A DNA stretch of 64,000 nucleotides from an uncultured Pseudomonadota bacterium. Its GTDB lineage: Bacteria > Pseudomonadota > Gammaproteobacteria > Xanthomonadales > Wenzhouxiangellaceae. The notes beneath the pieces were generated by a model. It was not told the origin of the DNA. It worked only from the letters and a program-made list of their open reading frames with translations, and did no database searches. Each line of letters starts with the position of its first letter. Position 1 is the stretch's first letter. The position numbers and the translations under genes were made by a program. This document shows, piece by piece, positions 20,529 to 30,748 of this stretch. The stretch lies in NCBI GenBank assembly GCA_937138395.1, contig CAKZPB010000064.1, positions 20,226 to 84,225 of the forward strand, in the 5' to 3' direction.

Positions 20529-22098
20529 GGTCCTTCAACTGATCGGCCTGGTCTACCTTCAGGTCGCGTCGCCAGCGATGAATGCGCGGAAAGCGGAGTG
20601 CGACGCCGGATTTGTGTCGCTTCGAGCGAGCGATGCCCTCGAAGGCCAGCTCGAACACATGCACGGCATCAACTGAGCGAACCGGGCCGAATCGTTCCCG
20701 CGTGTGTGCCCGTATCCAGCGGTCCAATTCGTCGATTTCTGCTTGCGTCAGCCCGGAGTAAGCCTTGGCGACGGGCACCAGCCCCTGATCAGAATGCACT
20801 GCAAACGTATAGTCGGTGAACAGGCCCGAGCGACGGCCATGTCCCGGCTGGGCGTAAATCAGTACGCCATCAAACGTAAACGGGTCGACCTTCCATTTCC
20901 ACCAGTCGCCGCGCTTGCGCCCATGCTGATACGTCGAGTTCAACCGTTTCAGCATCAAGCCTTCGACGCCGCGCTCGCGGCTGCTTTCACGCAAGCGGGC
21001 CAACGCATCCCATTGGCTGAACTCAATACGCCCGGGCAACAGCAGTTGTCCGCACTGTGTCGGCAACACAGTCTTCATGAGCGAATAGCGATCGGCCAGC
21101 GGCCGCTGTCGGATATCCTGGCCATCGTATTCAAGCAAGTCGAAGGCTAAAAAAGCCACCGGGGCCTGCTGCAAGGTTTTTGCTCCTGGCTTCTTGCGCC
21201 CGATCCGGGTCTGCAGCCGAGCAAACGGCAGCGGTTGGCCATCGCGCCAGGCCATGATCTCGCCGTCGAGCACGATCCCATCGGGCAAATCCCGGGCAGC
21301 CTGCTCGATTTCCGGAAAGCGGCCCTCGAGCAGGTCTTCACCACGAGACCAGATATAAAGCCGGCCATTACGCCGTATCAGCTGGGCACGAATGCCATCC
21401 CATTTCCACTCGGCGGACCAATCACGGGCCAGCCCCAGCGCATTCGGTTCGATCTCCAGCGGCGAAGCCAGAAAGAACGGATACGGCGTAGAGTCTTCCA
21501 GGTCCTGATCATGTTCTTTCGAGATCAACTTCTGGAACTGCTCGGCAGTCGGCTGCCAATTGCCCATCATTCGGTGGGCAATCATGCCGCTGTCCAGGCC
21601 CGCCAATTCACTGAGTGCCCGCGTGACCAGGCGTTTGGATACGCCAACCCTCAGGGCGCCTGTGATCAACTTGTTGAACACGAAGCGTGCATTGCCGGGC
21701 AGCGATTGCCATTGCCTCACTACGATGGCCTGTCGCTGCTCGTCATCCAGGTCAGCCATCGGTCGCAGCACCTGTTCAACCATCACCGAAAGCGCTGGCA
21801 GTTGCAGCTCGGACGGTCCCGGTTCGGGCGTCAACAGCGCCATGGTTTCAGCCAGATCACCGACGTGTTCATAACTTTCTTCAACCAGCCAGTCCGGCAA
21901 GCCGGAGTATTCGGACGTCCATTCGCGCAGTTCACGCGTGTTGACCAGGCGCTTGAGGCGCTGGCCCGTCAGAAAATACACCGCCCAGGCAGCATCCTCA
22001 GGGCGGGCCTGAGCAAAATACTTGACCATTGCCGCTTTCTTGGCGTTGGTCGACGTCGTGGCGTCCAGCGCCTCGTACAGGGCGATAAACGATTTCAT
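20506..22098 (-). CDS. ATP-dependent DNA ligase (ligase-associated DNA damage response type)
   Basis: 530 aa, adenylation motif EWKWDGIRAQLIRRNGR; GVEGLMLKRLNSTYQHGRKRGDWWKWKVDP. Confidence 0.93.
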   Translation of the reverse strand: MKSFIALYEALDATTSTNAKKAAMVKYFAQARPEDAAWAVYFLTGQRLKRLVNTRELREWTSEYSGLPDWLVEESYEHVGDLAETMALLTPEPGPSELQLPALSVMVEQVLRPMADLDDEQRQAIVVRQWQSLPGNARFVFNKLITGALRVGVSKRLVTRALSELAGLDSGMIAHRMMGNWQPTAEQFQKLISKEHDQDLEDSTPYPFFLASPLEIEPNALGLARDWSAEWKWDGIRAQLIRRNGRLYIWSRGEDLLEGRFPEIEQAARDLPDGIVLDGEIMAWRDGQPLPFARLQTRIGRKKPGAKTLQQAPVAFLAFDLLEYDGQDIRQRPLADRYSLMKTVLPTQCGQLLLPGRIEFSQWDALARLRESSRERGVEGLMLKRLNSTYQHGRKRGDWWKWKVDPFTFDGVLIYAQPGHGRRSGLFTDYTFAVHSDQGLVPVAKAYSGLTQAEIDELDRWIRAHTRERFGPVRSVDAVHVFELAFEGIARSKRHKSGVALRFPRIHRWRRDLKVDQADQLKDLEQLIAD

Positions 22099-23102
22099 GC
22101 GCCGTCGCTCAGGCTGGCGCGCAAATTCCAGCGTTCAGAATCAAGCCCCTGGGCCTTGAGATAGCCAGACAGCGCTTCGCCGTTGCCGTGGATCGTGATG
22201 ACACGCGATGCTTGCATGTCTTCGACGGTCTCGATCAGCGCGGGCCAATCCGCATGATCGGACAGGATGAAGCCTCGATCGTAGCCCCGCCGTCTGCGGT
22301 TGCCGCGAATCCGCATCCAGCCGGAAACAAAACCGGACGAGTGATTCTTGAACCGCCGCATCCAAGGCGAACCCGCAGCGGACGGGGGTGCCAGTATCAG
22401 ATCGCCCTGGAAACGTTCGCCTTTTTCAGCCTCACTGACCATTCGTGTGTCGGGCAGGTCAACGCCCGCTTCACGATACGCATCGACCAACGGCCTCATC
22501 GCGCCGTGTAGCCAGATTGCTCGATCGGTTCGCTGCGCCAGTTCGGCCATGACGCGCTGGGCCTTGCCGAGTGCGTAGCAGAACAGTACTGCTGGAACAG
22601 CCCGGTCTCTGCAGTCATCCCACCAGCGTTGAATTTGCTCGATGACGATCGCGGTATCCGGCCAGCGATAAACCGGAAGGCCAAAAGTGCATTCGGTGAC
22701 CCAGACATCGCAGGGGTTCGAGTGAAAGGCTTCACAGGTCGGGTCGAGTGCACGCTTGAAATCTCCAGACACACCCCAGACACCAGCATCCGATTCGATC
22801 TTTACCCAGGCAGAGCCCAGAATATGGCCTGCAGGGAACAGCGTTACGCGCGTATCGCCGAGCTCGAAGACCTCGCCGTATTCATGCGATTGGTGTCGAT
22901 CGTCTGCACCCACACGCGCTTTCAGCGCAGGCAGGCCCGCGCGGGTGCTGTGATACTCGCCTGCCCCAGCGCGCGCATGATCGGCATGTGCGTGCGTAAT
23001 CACCGCACGCTCAACCGGTTTGAGCGGATCAATCCAGAAATTGCCGGCGGCACAGTACAGGCCGCCAGCCGAGGGTACGAGAACGTCACTGGCCATCGGC
23101 AA
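22095..23102 (-). CDS. ligase-associated DNA damage response exonuclease (metallo-beta-lactamase fold)
   Basis: VITHAHADHARAG (HxHxDH), FPAGHILGSAWVKIESDAG, LSDHADWPALIETV. Confidence 0.91.
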   Translation of the reverse strand: MPMASDVLVPSAGGLYCAAGNFWIDPLKPVERAVITHAHADHARAGAGEYHSTRAGLPALKARVGADDRHQSHEYGEVFELGDTRVTLFPAGHILGSAWVKIESDAGVWGVSGDFKRALDPTCEAFHSNPCDVWVTECTFGLPVYRWPDTAIVIEQIQRWWDDCRDRAVPAVLFCYALGKAQRVMAELAQRTDRAIWLHGAMRPLVDAYREAGVDLPDTRMVSEAEKGERFQGDLILAPPSAAGSPWMRRFKNHSSGFVSGWMRIRGNRRRRGYDRGFILSDHADWPALIETVEDMQASRVITIHGNGEALSGYLKAQGLDSERWNLRASLSDGA

Positions 23103-23155
23103 AGTATCGTCGAACCGGTGTCAAAGCGTCGTTTTTACCCGCGGTCGCGGTGCAT

Positions 23156-23923
23156 TCAGACAAGGCGTGAGGCCGGGTCCTGGTCAAACAGCATGGACAG
23201 CAGGCGATAGATGTCCGGCTGTTGCTGTCGCAGGTAGATCGGCAAGTCAAAAAAGAATTCACTGCAAACGGCCAGAAACTCTGCCGGATTGGTCGCGCCA
23301 TACGGGTCGAGCCAGGGCTTTTGCCGGTGGTCCAACTGGTGCTGGAGCCGTTCATAACCAGCCTTGAAGTGCTTGGCCCAGTCATCGCTGGAAATCGAAT
23401 CCGGCAAAGGCGGGAATCCGTCCGGGTCACGATTCAGATAGTCGATCTGGTGCACGATTTCATGCACCACCACGTTGAAACCGGTGCCCTGACCGGAACG
23501 TTCAACATCACGCATCGCCAGTACGACGGGGCCTCGATGCCAGGCCTCGCCGGCGCGCAAATGACGGCCTCGATGCACGACACCGGCTTCATCGACTTTG
23601 GTGAATTCAGCTGAATACGACTCTTCGTAGAGGATGAACGTTCTGAAATCGCGCAGCCAGTGAAGCTTGCGATTGAGCAGCGGCAGTGCGGTCATCGCCG
23701 CAACGGTCAGACAACAGCGATAGTTTGGCTGATAGCCCTTGGCACCGAGAAACTCCATCTGTTCAAGAATCTCGGCGCTGAGCTGACGAATGCGCTGTTG
23801 GTCGTTGGAAGCGAGAACCCTTAAGCACTCGAAGCGTCGCACCACGCGCTGGAATTCCTCATCGCTTGGCATCAACTCCTGGATGCGTTTTCGTTTTCGC
23901 CGTCGACGAATAAATCCAAACAT
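23156..23923 (-). CDS. mtfA: M90 family zinc metallopeptidase MtfA
   Basis: VVHEIVHQIDYLNRDPDGFPPLP (HExxH-type) and AVCSEFFFDLPIYLRQQQPDIYRLLSMLFDQDP. Confidence 0.9.
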   Translation of the reverse strand: MFGFIRRRRKRKRIQELMPSDEEFQRVVRRFECLRVLASNDQQRIRQLSAEILEQMEFLGAKGYQPNYRCCLTVAAMTALPLLNRKLHWLRDFRTFILYEESYSAEFTKVDEAGVVHRGRHLRAGEAWHRGPVVLAMRDVERSGQGTGFNVVVHEIVHQIDYLNRDPDGFPPLPDSISSDDWAKHFKAGYERLQHQLDHRQKPWLDPYGATNPAEFLAVCSEFFFDLPIYLRQQQPDIYRLLSMLFDQDPASRLV

Positions 23924-23934
23924 TCGAGACCGGC

Positions 23935-24996
23935 TTACTTGGCCGGAGTTTCGACACCGAGCCGTTCATGCATGATCGGACTCGTCGTCGTGTATTGAAG
24001 AAACTGACGGGCGTCCGGATTCAAGTGCTTCTGCACAGCAAAGGCTGCCAACGCTGCTTCGTGAAAGCCGGACAGAATCAATTTCTTCTTGCCGGGATAG
24101 GTATTGATATCGCCGACGGCAAATACGCCCGGTATTGATGTCTGGAATTTTTCGGTGTCGACTTGAATCTGCTTGCGTTCAATATCGAGCGACCAGTCCG
24201 CGATCGGACCCAGGCTGGGCGCCAGGCCCCAGAACAACAGAAACTCATCGCCCTCGATTCGATGCCTGTTGCGCTCCAGATCGGTAATGTCCAGTGCTTC
24301 CAATCGCGTACCGTCGTCCGAGGGTTGAGAAAACGCTTCGCTGACAGTGCCCTGAGCCTGGCGAACCTTGCCCGCCTCGACCAACTTCAGCATCTTCTGA
24401 ACCGATGCCGGCTGAGCACGATAGTCGTGGCGACGATGCACCAGCGTAATGGAATCTGCCAGTTCGGCCAGGTCCAAAGTCCAGTCCAGCGCAGAATCGC
24501 CGCCGCCCAGAATTACCAGACGCTTGCCTTTGAATCGATCACGCCGGGTGACCTTGTAATGCAGGTTGACCGGTGACTGTTCCGGCAGGTTTTTTGCGCG
24601 CAGGGCGCGCGGTTGAAAGGCACCGAGCCCTGCAGCAATAATCACGGCACCCGCATCGAACACCTTGCCTTTGGACGTCAGAACGCGGAAGCGCCCGTCG
24701 TCCTTTTGCTCAAACCCAGTGACCTGTTGATTCAGATGACGGCCGGCGTTAAACGGTTCGATTTGCTTTTCCAGTTGGTCCACCAGTTCCTGCGCGCCAA
24801 TACGCGGATAGGCCGGGATGTCGTAAATCGGCTTTTCCGGATACAGCTCCGAACATTGGCCACCTACCTGAGGCAGCGAGTCAATCAACTCCGCTTTCAG
24901 ATCCAGCAGCCCCAGCTCGAAGACCTGGAACAAGCCAACCGGCCCGGCACCGATGATGACCGCATCGGTCTGAATACACTCTTGCTTATCGTTCAT
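23935..24996 (-). CDS. NAD(P)/FAD-dependent oxidoreductase (ferredoxin--NADP+ reductase, TrxB-like)
   Basis: AVIIGAGPVGLFQVFELGLLDLKAELID...LPQVGGQCSELYPEKPIYDIPAYP; ILGGGDSALDW; GVFAVGDINTYPGKKKLILSGFHEAALAA. Start refined to MNDKQEC at 24996. Confidence 0.92.
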   Translation of the reverse strand: MNDKQECIQTDAVIIGAGPVGLFQVFELGLLDLKAELIDSLPQVGGQCSELYPEKPIYDIPAYPRIGAQELVDQLEKQIEPFNAGRHLNQQVTGFEQKDDGRFRVLTSKGKVFDAGAVIIAAGLGAFQPRALRAKNLPEQSPVNLHYKVTRRDRFKGKRLVILGGGDSALDWTLDLAELADSITLVHRRHDYRAQPASVQKMLKLVEAGKVRQAQGTVSEAFSQPSDDGTRLEALDITDLERNRHRIEGDEFLLFWGLAPSLGPIADWSLDIERKQIQVDTEKFQTSIPGVFAVGDINTYPGKKKLILSGFHEAALAAFAVQKHLNPDARQFLQYTTTSPIMHERLGVETPAK

Positions 24997-25106
24997 AGAA
25001 TAAAGAAATCCTTGCGAGACAAATCGACATGCCGTTGCATCGACAGGCCTAGTATTATCACTCTTCGACATCGGTTTTGCGTAGATATCGAAGGCAGACG
25101 ACCCCT

Positions 25107-25817
25107 GTGAGTCAATCCGAACCAAGCCAACGAAAAATCCAATTGAGCGATGCCTGGCTGACGCTGCTGCAGGATGAATTCAGCCAGCCGTACATGCAGC
25201 AACTGCGGGCTTTTCTGCTGGAACGCAAACGGGCGGGCGCACGAATCTATCCGCCTGGCAGGTGGGTCTTCAATGCGCTGAACGCGACCGGACCCGATGA
25301 CGTCCGCGTCGTAATTCTGGGCCAGGACCCCTACCACGGCCCCGGCCAGGCCCATGGCCTGTGTTTTTCGGTGCAACGTGGCGTGTCAGTTCCACCTTCG
25401 CTGGCCAACATCTACAAGGAGCTGGCTGCAGACATTGGCTTTCGCCCCCCTGGCCATGGCCATCTGCAAAGCTGGGCCGAACGCGGCGTGCTGCTGCTGA
25501 ATGCCGTGCTGACCGTCGAACAGGGCAACGCAGGCGCACACCAGGGTAAAGGCTGGGAACGCTTCACCGACCGCATCGTGCAGCTGCTAAGCGAGCGCGA
25601 ACAGCCGACCGTGTTCATGCTGTGGGGCGCGCAGGCGCAGCGCAAGGGTGAGAACATCGATGTGCGTCGTCATCGAGTGCTGAAAGCCCCACACCCATCG
25701 CCGCTATCCGCACATCGCGGATTTTTTGGCTGCAACCATTTTTCGAAAGCCAATGAGTGGCTGCAGGCGCAGGGCCTGGAGCCTGTGGACTGGACGCTGT
25801 CAATGACTGAATTATGA
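25107..25817 (+). CDS. ung: uracil-DNA glycosylase
   Basis: [25 protein letters not shown]...[23 protein letters not shown] start at 25107 preferred over the TTG at 25077. Confidence 0.95.
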   Translation: MSQSEPSQRKIQLSDAWLTLLQDEFSQPYMQQLRAFLLERKRAGARIYPPGRWVFNALNATGPDDVRVVILGQDPYHGPGQAHGLCFSVQRGVSVPPSLANIYKELAADIGFRPPGHGHLQSWAERGVLLLNAVLTVEQGNAGAHQGKGWERFTDRIVQLLSEREQPTVFMLWGAQAQRKGENIDVRRHRVLKAPHPSPLSAHRGFFGCNHFSKANEWLQAQGLEPVDWTLSMTEL

Positions 25818-25984
25818 ACGCGATTTCTTCTACCACCTGCCTTGCAATCCACAGCAACAACTTAGCTGAAGCACTCCATAAATATCAACAAAATCAAACA
25901 TATATTGCCAGATGTTGAGTCGATTTATTCATGCCTTGAATTCACGGGCAGACCCGTCGCCCGCTCCGCGGGCTGATGCCTGGC

Positions 25985-26520
25985 TTTGGTGACCAACAGT
26001 AGGGAAAACCATTGGTGCGACTTCACCATCCAGTTCAGTTCCCTGCAGTGCTCCATTGGCTCTTGTCGTTTCTATCATCAAATTCAAAAGCATTTCGCCG
26101 CTCGGCTTCGCCCGCTGATGCGACTCACCGCTTGTCATAACAATCATGTCTTGCCAAAAAAGCAAGCAAAAAACTCACTCACTCAAACAGCCACCGGAAG
26201 CACGTTCTAATGGACCAAGGCAAGAATTCGGCTCTTGCTGTTGATTCGGGTTTTCGGATCGTTGGGTGCATCCCTTGATGTGCGTGGCTTATCAGTCAGG
26301 CTTCTGGTTTGGACTGAAACGAAAAAGTGATTGAAGATCGACAGTTCGGTTTTTTGAAGTTAGCCAATCTGTTTTGCTTATACCTTTGCTTTTGATCTTG
26401 GTGAGCGTGTGCGCGGCTGAGGAGCGAATGGCCAGGCGGCGGAATGCCTTTGAATTTAATAATCAGCCAAGAATTGTGACACTCGCCGGCGCAGCCGTGC
26501 GTCGAAGTGCTTTTGTCTTA
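25985..26520. repeat. mosaic dispersed repeat, copy A (non-coding)
   Basis: 26084-26173 aligns by eye to the reverse complement of 49635-49718; 26438-26520 shares GGCGGAATGCCTTTGA... and a GTGCTTTTG tail with 49703-49800. No credible CDS. Confidence 0.65.
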
Positions 26521-26590
26521 TGAATCCGGATATTGAGATAACAACCTGGACTCAAACCGCTAGACTGAACGAACAATCAAACCTGCCCTG

Positions 26591-28096
26591 ATGATGACGT
26601 CAGCCGAATCACTGATCACTGATCCTGTTGCAATCGGCTGGTCGATTGGCTGGATGTTGAGCGTGGCGGGTGCGTTGATTCTAATCAGCGTGATCTTCAG
26701 TCGCACGTCCGAGAAGATCGGATTTCCCGCCGTTCTGCTGTTTTTGGGGATTGGGCTGGCGGCTGGTTATTTTTTGCCGCTCGACTTTGCCAACTTTGAT
26801 CTCGCCTTCCGGATCGGCACAGTCGCGCTGGTCTTGATTCTGTTCGACGGCGGCCTGAATACGCCCTGGAAAACAGCCAGAGCGCATCTGGTGCCCGCAT
26901 CCATTCTGGCGACGGTCGGGGTGGCGGGCACGGCTGTGCTGATGGCAGTTGCCGGTTATCTATTGGGCCTGAGCTGGATTGAGGCACTGTTGATCGGCGC
27001 AATTGTGTCTTCAACGGATGCCGCGGCAGTATTTTCTGCGCTGCGAGGATCTGGCGTGCAGCTTCGGCGTCGCGTGGGCGCCACACTCGAGCTCGAATCC
27101 GGCCTGAATGATCCGATGGCCATTATTCTCACGATTACGCTGACGTCGGCATTGATCCAGGGCGGCCTGGGTCACCCACTGCATCTGGTTATGGATATTG
27201 CGCTGCAATTGGCCGTCGGTCTGGCGGCCGGATTGGCCGTGGGCTGGTGCGGCCAGAAACTGGTGCAGCGGGTGCGCGTCCCTGCGGCCGGACTCTACCC
27301 GGCCCTGACCCTGGCGCTTGCGCTTCTGGCCTTCGGCATTCCGTCGCTGTTCATGGGGTCCGGCTTCCTGGCCGTATACGTGGCCGCACTGATGCTGGGA
27401 AACAAGCGCCTACCCTATCGACCGGGCATTTTGCGCGTGCATGATGCACTGGCCTGGCTTGGGCAGATCACCATGTTTCTGGTTCTGGGCTTGCTGGCCA
27501 TCCCTTCGATGCTGGCATCTGCCGGATGGCATGGCCTGATACTGGCGCTGGTGCTGGCGTTGCTGGCACGCCCCCTGATGGTAACGCTCTGCCTGCTGCC
27601 GTTTCGTTTTTCGGCCGGCGACACGGCGTTTATTTCATGGGTGGGCCTGCGCGGTGCAGTGCCGATTCTATTGGCCAGTTATCCGGTCATGCTGGGCGTC
27701 GAAGGCGCGCTGGAGATCTTCCACCTGGTGTTCTTCGTGGTTGTGGTCAATGCGCTGATTCCAGGTGCAACCATCCGATGGGCGGTGCAGTGGTTCAAGG
27801 TCGAGCGAGCCGGACGTGAGCGGCCACCGCCCGTTCTGGAAATCAATGCGCAAGAGGAGTTGCCGGTCCGCATCCTGTCGTTCTACATCGAGCCCGCTGC
27901 ACTGGTCACCGGCATCCCGACCAATGAACTGCCGTTGCCGGAAGGCAGTGATTTCCTGGCCCTGGTTCGTTCAGGCCAAGTGCAGACTGTAAAAAGCGAT
28001 ACGGTGCTGATTGAGGGCGATCACGTACATTTATTGGTACGTCCGGAAAACATGCGTGCCATCGAGCTGTTGTTCGGGCTTCGCGAGGAGGACTAA
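26591..28096 (+). CDS. potassium/proton antiporter (CPA1, NhaP2/CvrA-like) with C-terminal TrkA_C-like domain
   Basis: 501 aa, many TM segments; IVSSTDAAAVFSAL; GLRGAVPILLASYPVMLGVEGA; C-terminal RILSFYIEPAALVTGIPTNELPLPEGSDFLALVRSG. Confidence 0.9.
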   Translation: MMTSAESLITDPVAIGWSIGWMLSVAGALILISVIFSRTSEKIGFPAVLLFLGIGLAAGYFLPLDFANFDLAFRIGTVALVLILFDGGLNTPWKTARAHLVPASILATVGVAGTAVLMAVAGYLLGLSWIEALLIGAIVSSTDAAAVFSALRGSGVQLRRRVGATLELESGLNDPMAIILTITLTSALIQGGLGHPLHLVMDIALQLAVGLAAGLAVGWCGQKLVQRVRVPAAGLYPALTLALALLAFGIPSLFMGSGFLAVYVAALMLGNKRLPYRPGILRVHDALAWLGQITMFLVLGLLAIPSMLASAGWHGLILALVLALLARPLMVTLCLLPFRFSAGDTAFISWVGLRGAVPILLASYPVMLGVEGALEIFHLVFFVVVVNALIPGATIRWAVQWFKVERAGRERPPPVLEINAQEELPVRILSFYIEPAALVTGIPTNELPLPEGSDFLALVRSGQVQTVKSDTVLIEGDHVHLLVRPENMRAIELLFGLREED

Positions 28097-28128
28097 GGGG
28101 TTGGAAAGGCTTCTGTGATGACGCTGGA

Positions 28129-28770
28129 TCAATGCTCGCGCCAGTCACGGTCAGGCTGCAGGCGCTGTCCCAGCTGATACAAAAGCGCGGCCGTTGCGCC
28201 CCAAATATTGTGTTCCGGATGCTGCAGCGTGAGTAGTTGATAATCCTGCGCCTGGTACTTCACCTGCTGGTGCTGGTAGGCATCGGGGTCCGCAACCCGG
28301 TTCAGCGGTACAGTAAAGACTTCGTCGACTTCATTCCGATCTGGCTGGAACTCAACCGGGCCGCGAACGGTTGCAACCACCGCCGTCATCCGGTAGCCGG
28401 TAATCGTGTCGTAGCGACCGAGCAGGCCCTTCGGTTCAAAGCAGTTGCGATCGATGCCGGTTTCTTCTTCGGCCTCACGCAGTGCAGTATCAACAACACC
28501 TCGATCGTCAGACGCTCGTGCGCCCCCCGGAAATGCGATCTGTCCGGGGTGTTTATCCAGATGATGCGCACGCACGGTCAGTACTACTTCCGGGCTCGGA
28601 TACTCAAGCAGAGCGACGAGCACTGCGGCAGGTCGCTGCCGCCGCTGGCCGGGGCGAGGGTAGCCTGCAACCGGCAGTTGGGCAATCGGATGTTCCAGTG
28701 AATACAGTGCCCGGTTCAATCGACGGACCAGGACGGCGCTTGCGGCTGAAGCCTGGTTGGCTTCAGCCAC
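28129..28770 (-). CDS. CoA pyrophosphatase (Nudix hydrolase, NudL-like)
   Basis: Nudix box region HPGQIAFPGGARASDDRGVVDTALREAEEETGID; NIWGATAALLYQLG. Confidence 0.92.
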   Translation of the reverse strand: MAEANQASAASAVLVRRLNRALYSLEHPIAQLPVAGYPRPGQRRQRPAAVLVALLEYPSPEVVLTVRAHHLDKHPGQIAFPGGARASDDRGVVDTALREAEEETGIDRNCFEPKGLLGRYDTITGYRMTAVVATVRGPVEFQPDRNEVDEVFTVPLNRVADPDAYQHQQVKYQAQDYQLLTLQHPEHNIWGATAALLYQLGQRLQPDRDWREH

Positions 28771-28802
28771 TGACGGAATGCTGTTTGAGCTGGCCCAAGT
28801 GA

Positions 28803-29000
28803 TCAGCTTCCAAACAACTGCTCAGCGCGTCGGGGCAAGTCAAGAAGGACCTGTTTGCGCTGGTCGACCGAGAGGGTCAACCAGCTGCCTATTTCTTCGC
28901 TGGTGCGAAAACAGCCAATGCACAGTCCATCGTCGTTCAGCGTGCAGATTTGAATGCAAGGCGATTCGATGATCTCGAGTTCAAGGGCTGGATCGCTCAT
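28803..29000 (-). CDS. DUF1289 domain-containing protein
   Basis: 65 aa, ESPCIQICTLNDDGLCIGCFRTSEEIGSWLTLS four-Cys pattern. Confidence 0.88.
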   Translation of the reverse strand: MSDPALELEIIESPCIQICTLNDDGLCIGCFRTSEEIGSWLTLSVDQRKQVLLDLPRRAEQLFGS

Positions 29001-29008
29001 CGAACAAC

Positions 29009-29707
29009 CTAGTTCTGCTCCATACCTTCTGGAGCGCCGATCTGAACCAGGCGCAAATCAAACTGCAGCGCTTCGTTCGGGCCAATCAGCGGTGGATCAC
29101 CGCGCACGCCAAACGCAAGTTCAGGCGGCATGAAGACCTGCCACAAGGCGCCCTCACGCATCAACGGCAGCACTTCCTGCCAGCCTTCGAGTACGCCGTC
29201 AACCTGGAACACAGCGGGCACGCCGCGCGCGAACGAGGAATCAAACTCACGTCCGTTCATTTTCGAACCGCGGTAGTGAACGGTCACGGTGTCCTGCAGG
29301 GTTGGGCGCGTGCCCTCACCTTCCTCGATCACGCGATACTGAACGCCACTCGGCAGCGTAACAATACCGTTCTTGGCGCTGTTGTCGGCAAGAAATTGAT
29401 CAGACTCGGCCTGATTCTCTTCTGCCAATTGCTGAAACTGCTCCAGTCGTTCCTGGCGTAATTGCTCGTTGAATGTAGCCAGAACTTCGCGCATTTCAGC
29501 CATAGGCACCTGCGGGTCACGTTCGGCATGCGCATCGCGAATTGCCGCGATGACGGATTCAATGTCAATATCCCAGTTCAGGGTTTCTGAGCCGAACTCA
29601 AAGCCAACGGCATAACCCAGTTTGCCTTGCTCGGATTCTGTGTCTTGCGCCATGACCGCAACGGGTATGGCAATGAGGACAGCCAGCTTTGCTAAAAGCT
29701 TATACAT
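29009..29707 (-). CDS. FKBP-type peptidyl-prolyl cis-trans isomerase
   Basis: Signal peptide; N-terminal FKBP domain; VTVHYRGSKMNGREFDSSFARGVPAVFQVDGVLEGWQEVLPLMREGALWQVFMPPELAFG. Confidence 0.94.
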   Translation of the reverse strand: MYKLLAKLAVLIAIPVAVMAQDTESEQGKLGYAVGFEFGSETLNWDIDIESVIAAIRDAHAERDPQVPMAEMREVLATFNEQLRQERLEQFQQLAEENQAESDQFLADNSAKNGIVTLPSGVQYRVIEEGEGTRPTLQDTVTVHYRGSKMNGREFDSSFARGVPAVFQVDGVLEGWQEVLPLMREGALWQVFMPPELAFGVRGDPPLIGPNEALQFDLRLVQIGAPEGMEQN

Positions 29708-29957
29708 ACAAACTCCAGTGATAAAGAGGGTGTTGAAGATCGATCAGCCGGGCATTTTACCCGACCCGTGCTGCTCACGCATCGTCACATCCGCAGAAAT
29801 CCGGTGCATGACGCTCCTATGACCGGACGTGCCGCGTCGAGTTCAAAACAAGAAACAGCCTTGCAGGTTGGTAGATCTCGCCATATTAATGGTTATTTTC
29901 ACCACATAAGGAGTGCTTAACTTTTATAGGCTATTGATATTGAATGGTTTTTTATTT

Positions 29958-29973
29958 TGGTACATATATTGCA
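29958..29973 (+). promoter_or_regulatory. sigma-54 (RpoN)-dependent promoter upstream of pspA
   Basis: TGGTACATATATTGCA fits TGGYACRNNNNTTGCW with correct GG-GC spacing, about 74 nt upstream of the pspA ATG. Confidence 0.85.
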
Positions 29974-30046
29974 TTATTGATGGCGAACACTAACCTTGCC
30001 CGGCAACACAACATCGATTGCCAGGCGCTACTGCAAGGAGAGCACG

Positions 30047-30748
30047 ATGGGAATTTTTTCGCGATTGGGCGACATTATCAACTCAAATCTGAACGCTGCG
30101 CTGGAAAAGGCCGAAGATCCGGAGAAAATGATCCGGCTGATGATCCAGGAAATGGAAGACACGCTGGTTGAAATTCGCTCGGCCACCGCTAAATGCATTG
30201 CCGAGAAAAAAGAGCGTGCCCGCCTGCTACACCGGCTCGAAGAACAGAAGGCCGATTGGGCCAATAAAGCAACGAAAGCGCTGGACAAGGGTCGTGAGGA
30301 TCTCGCGCGAGCCGCGCTGGCCGAGAAGACCGCACTGGCTGACCGCGTCGAGCATCTGACCAGCGAATTGACCCACTACGACGAGCAACTGGCTAAATAC
30401 GATCATGATATCGGTCGTCTTCAGGCCAAGTTGAACGACGCTCGTGCCCGCCAACGCACCATTGTCATGCGTCACCGCGGAGCACAGCATCAATTAAAGA
30501 GCTCGCGTCAGATCCATAACGCCAAGATCGATGAAATGCTGCATCGCTTTGATTCGGCCGAGCGCCGGATCGATCACATCGAATCCGAGGCCGAGTCGCT
30601 TGACATGGGTCATCGACCCAAAACCCTGGACGAAGAAATCGATCAGTTGGAGCGCGACGAACGCGTCGAAGCCGAATTGGAAACGCTGAAGTCGGAACGC
30701 GGTGCGAAGGAATCCAAGGGGGCCGCCAAAGCAAAGGATAACGCCTGA
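30047..30748 (+). CDS. pspA: phage shock protein A
   Basis: MGIFSRLGDIINSNLNAALEKAEDPEKMIRLMIQEMEDTLVEIRSATA; coiled-coil PspA/IM30. Start refined to 30047. Confidence 0.96.
   Translation: MGIFSRLGDIINSNLNAALEKAEDPEKMIRLMIQEMEDTLVEIRSATAKCIAEKKERARLLHRLEEQKADWANKATKALDKGREDLARAALAEKTALADRVEHLTSELTHYDEQLAKYDHDIGRLQAKLNDARARQRTIVMRHRGAQHQLKSSRQIHNAKIDEMLHRFDSAERRIDHIESEAESLDMGHRPKTLDEEIDQLERDERVEAELETLKSERGAKESKGAAKAKDNA

Noticed and set aside
21235-22164. 309-aa + strand ORF
   Set aside because: Antisense to the DNA ligase gene; low-complexity His/Arg/Gln-rich product typical of shadow ORFs.
25929-26210. Small ORFs on both strands between ung and the antiporter
   Set aside because: Lie in the repeat region, no start-site or domain support.
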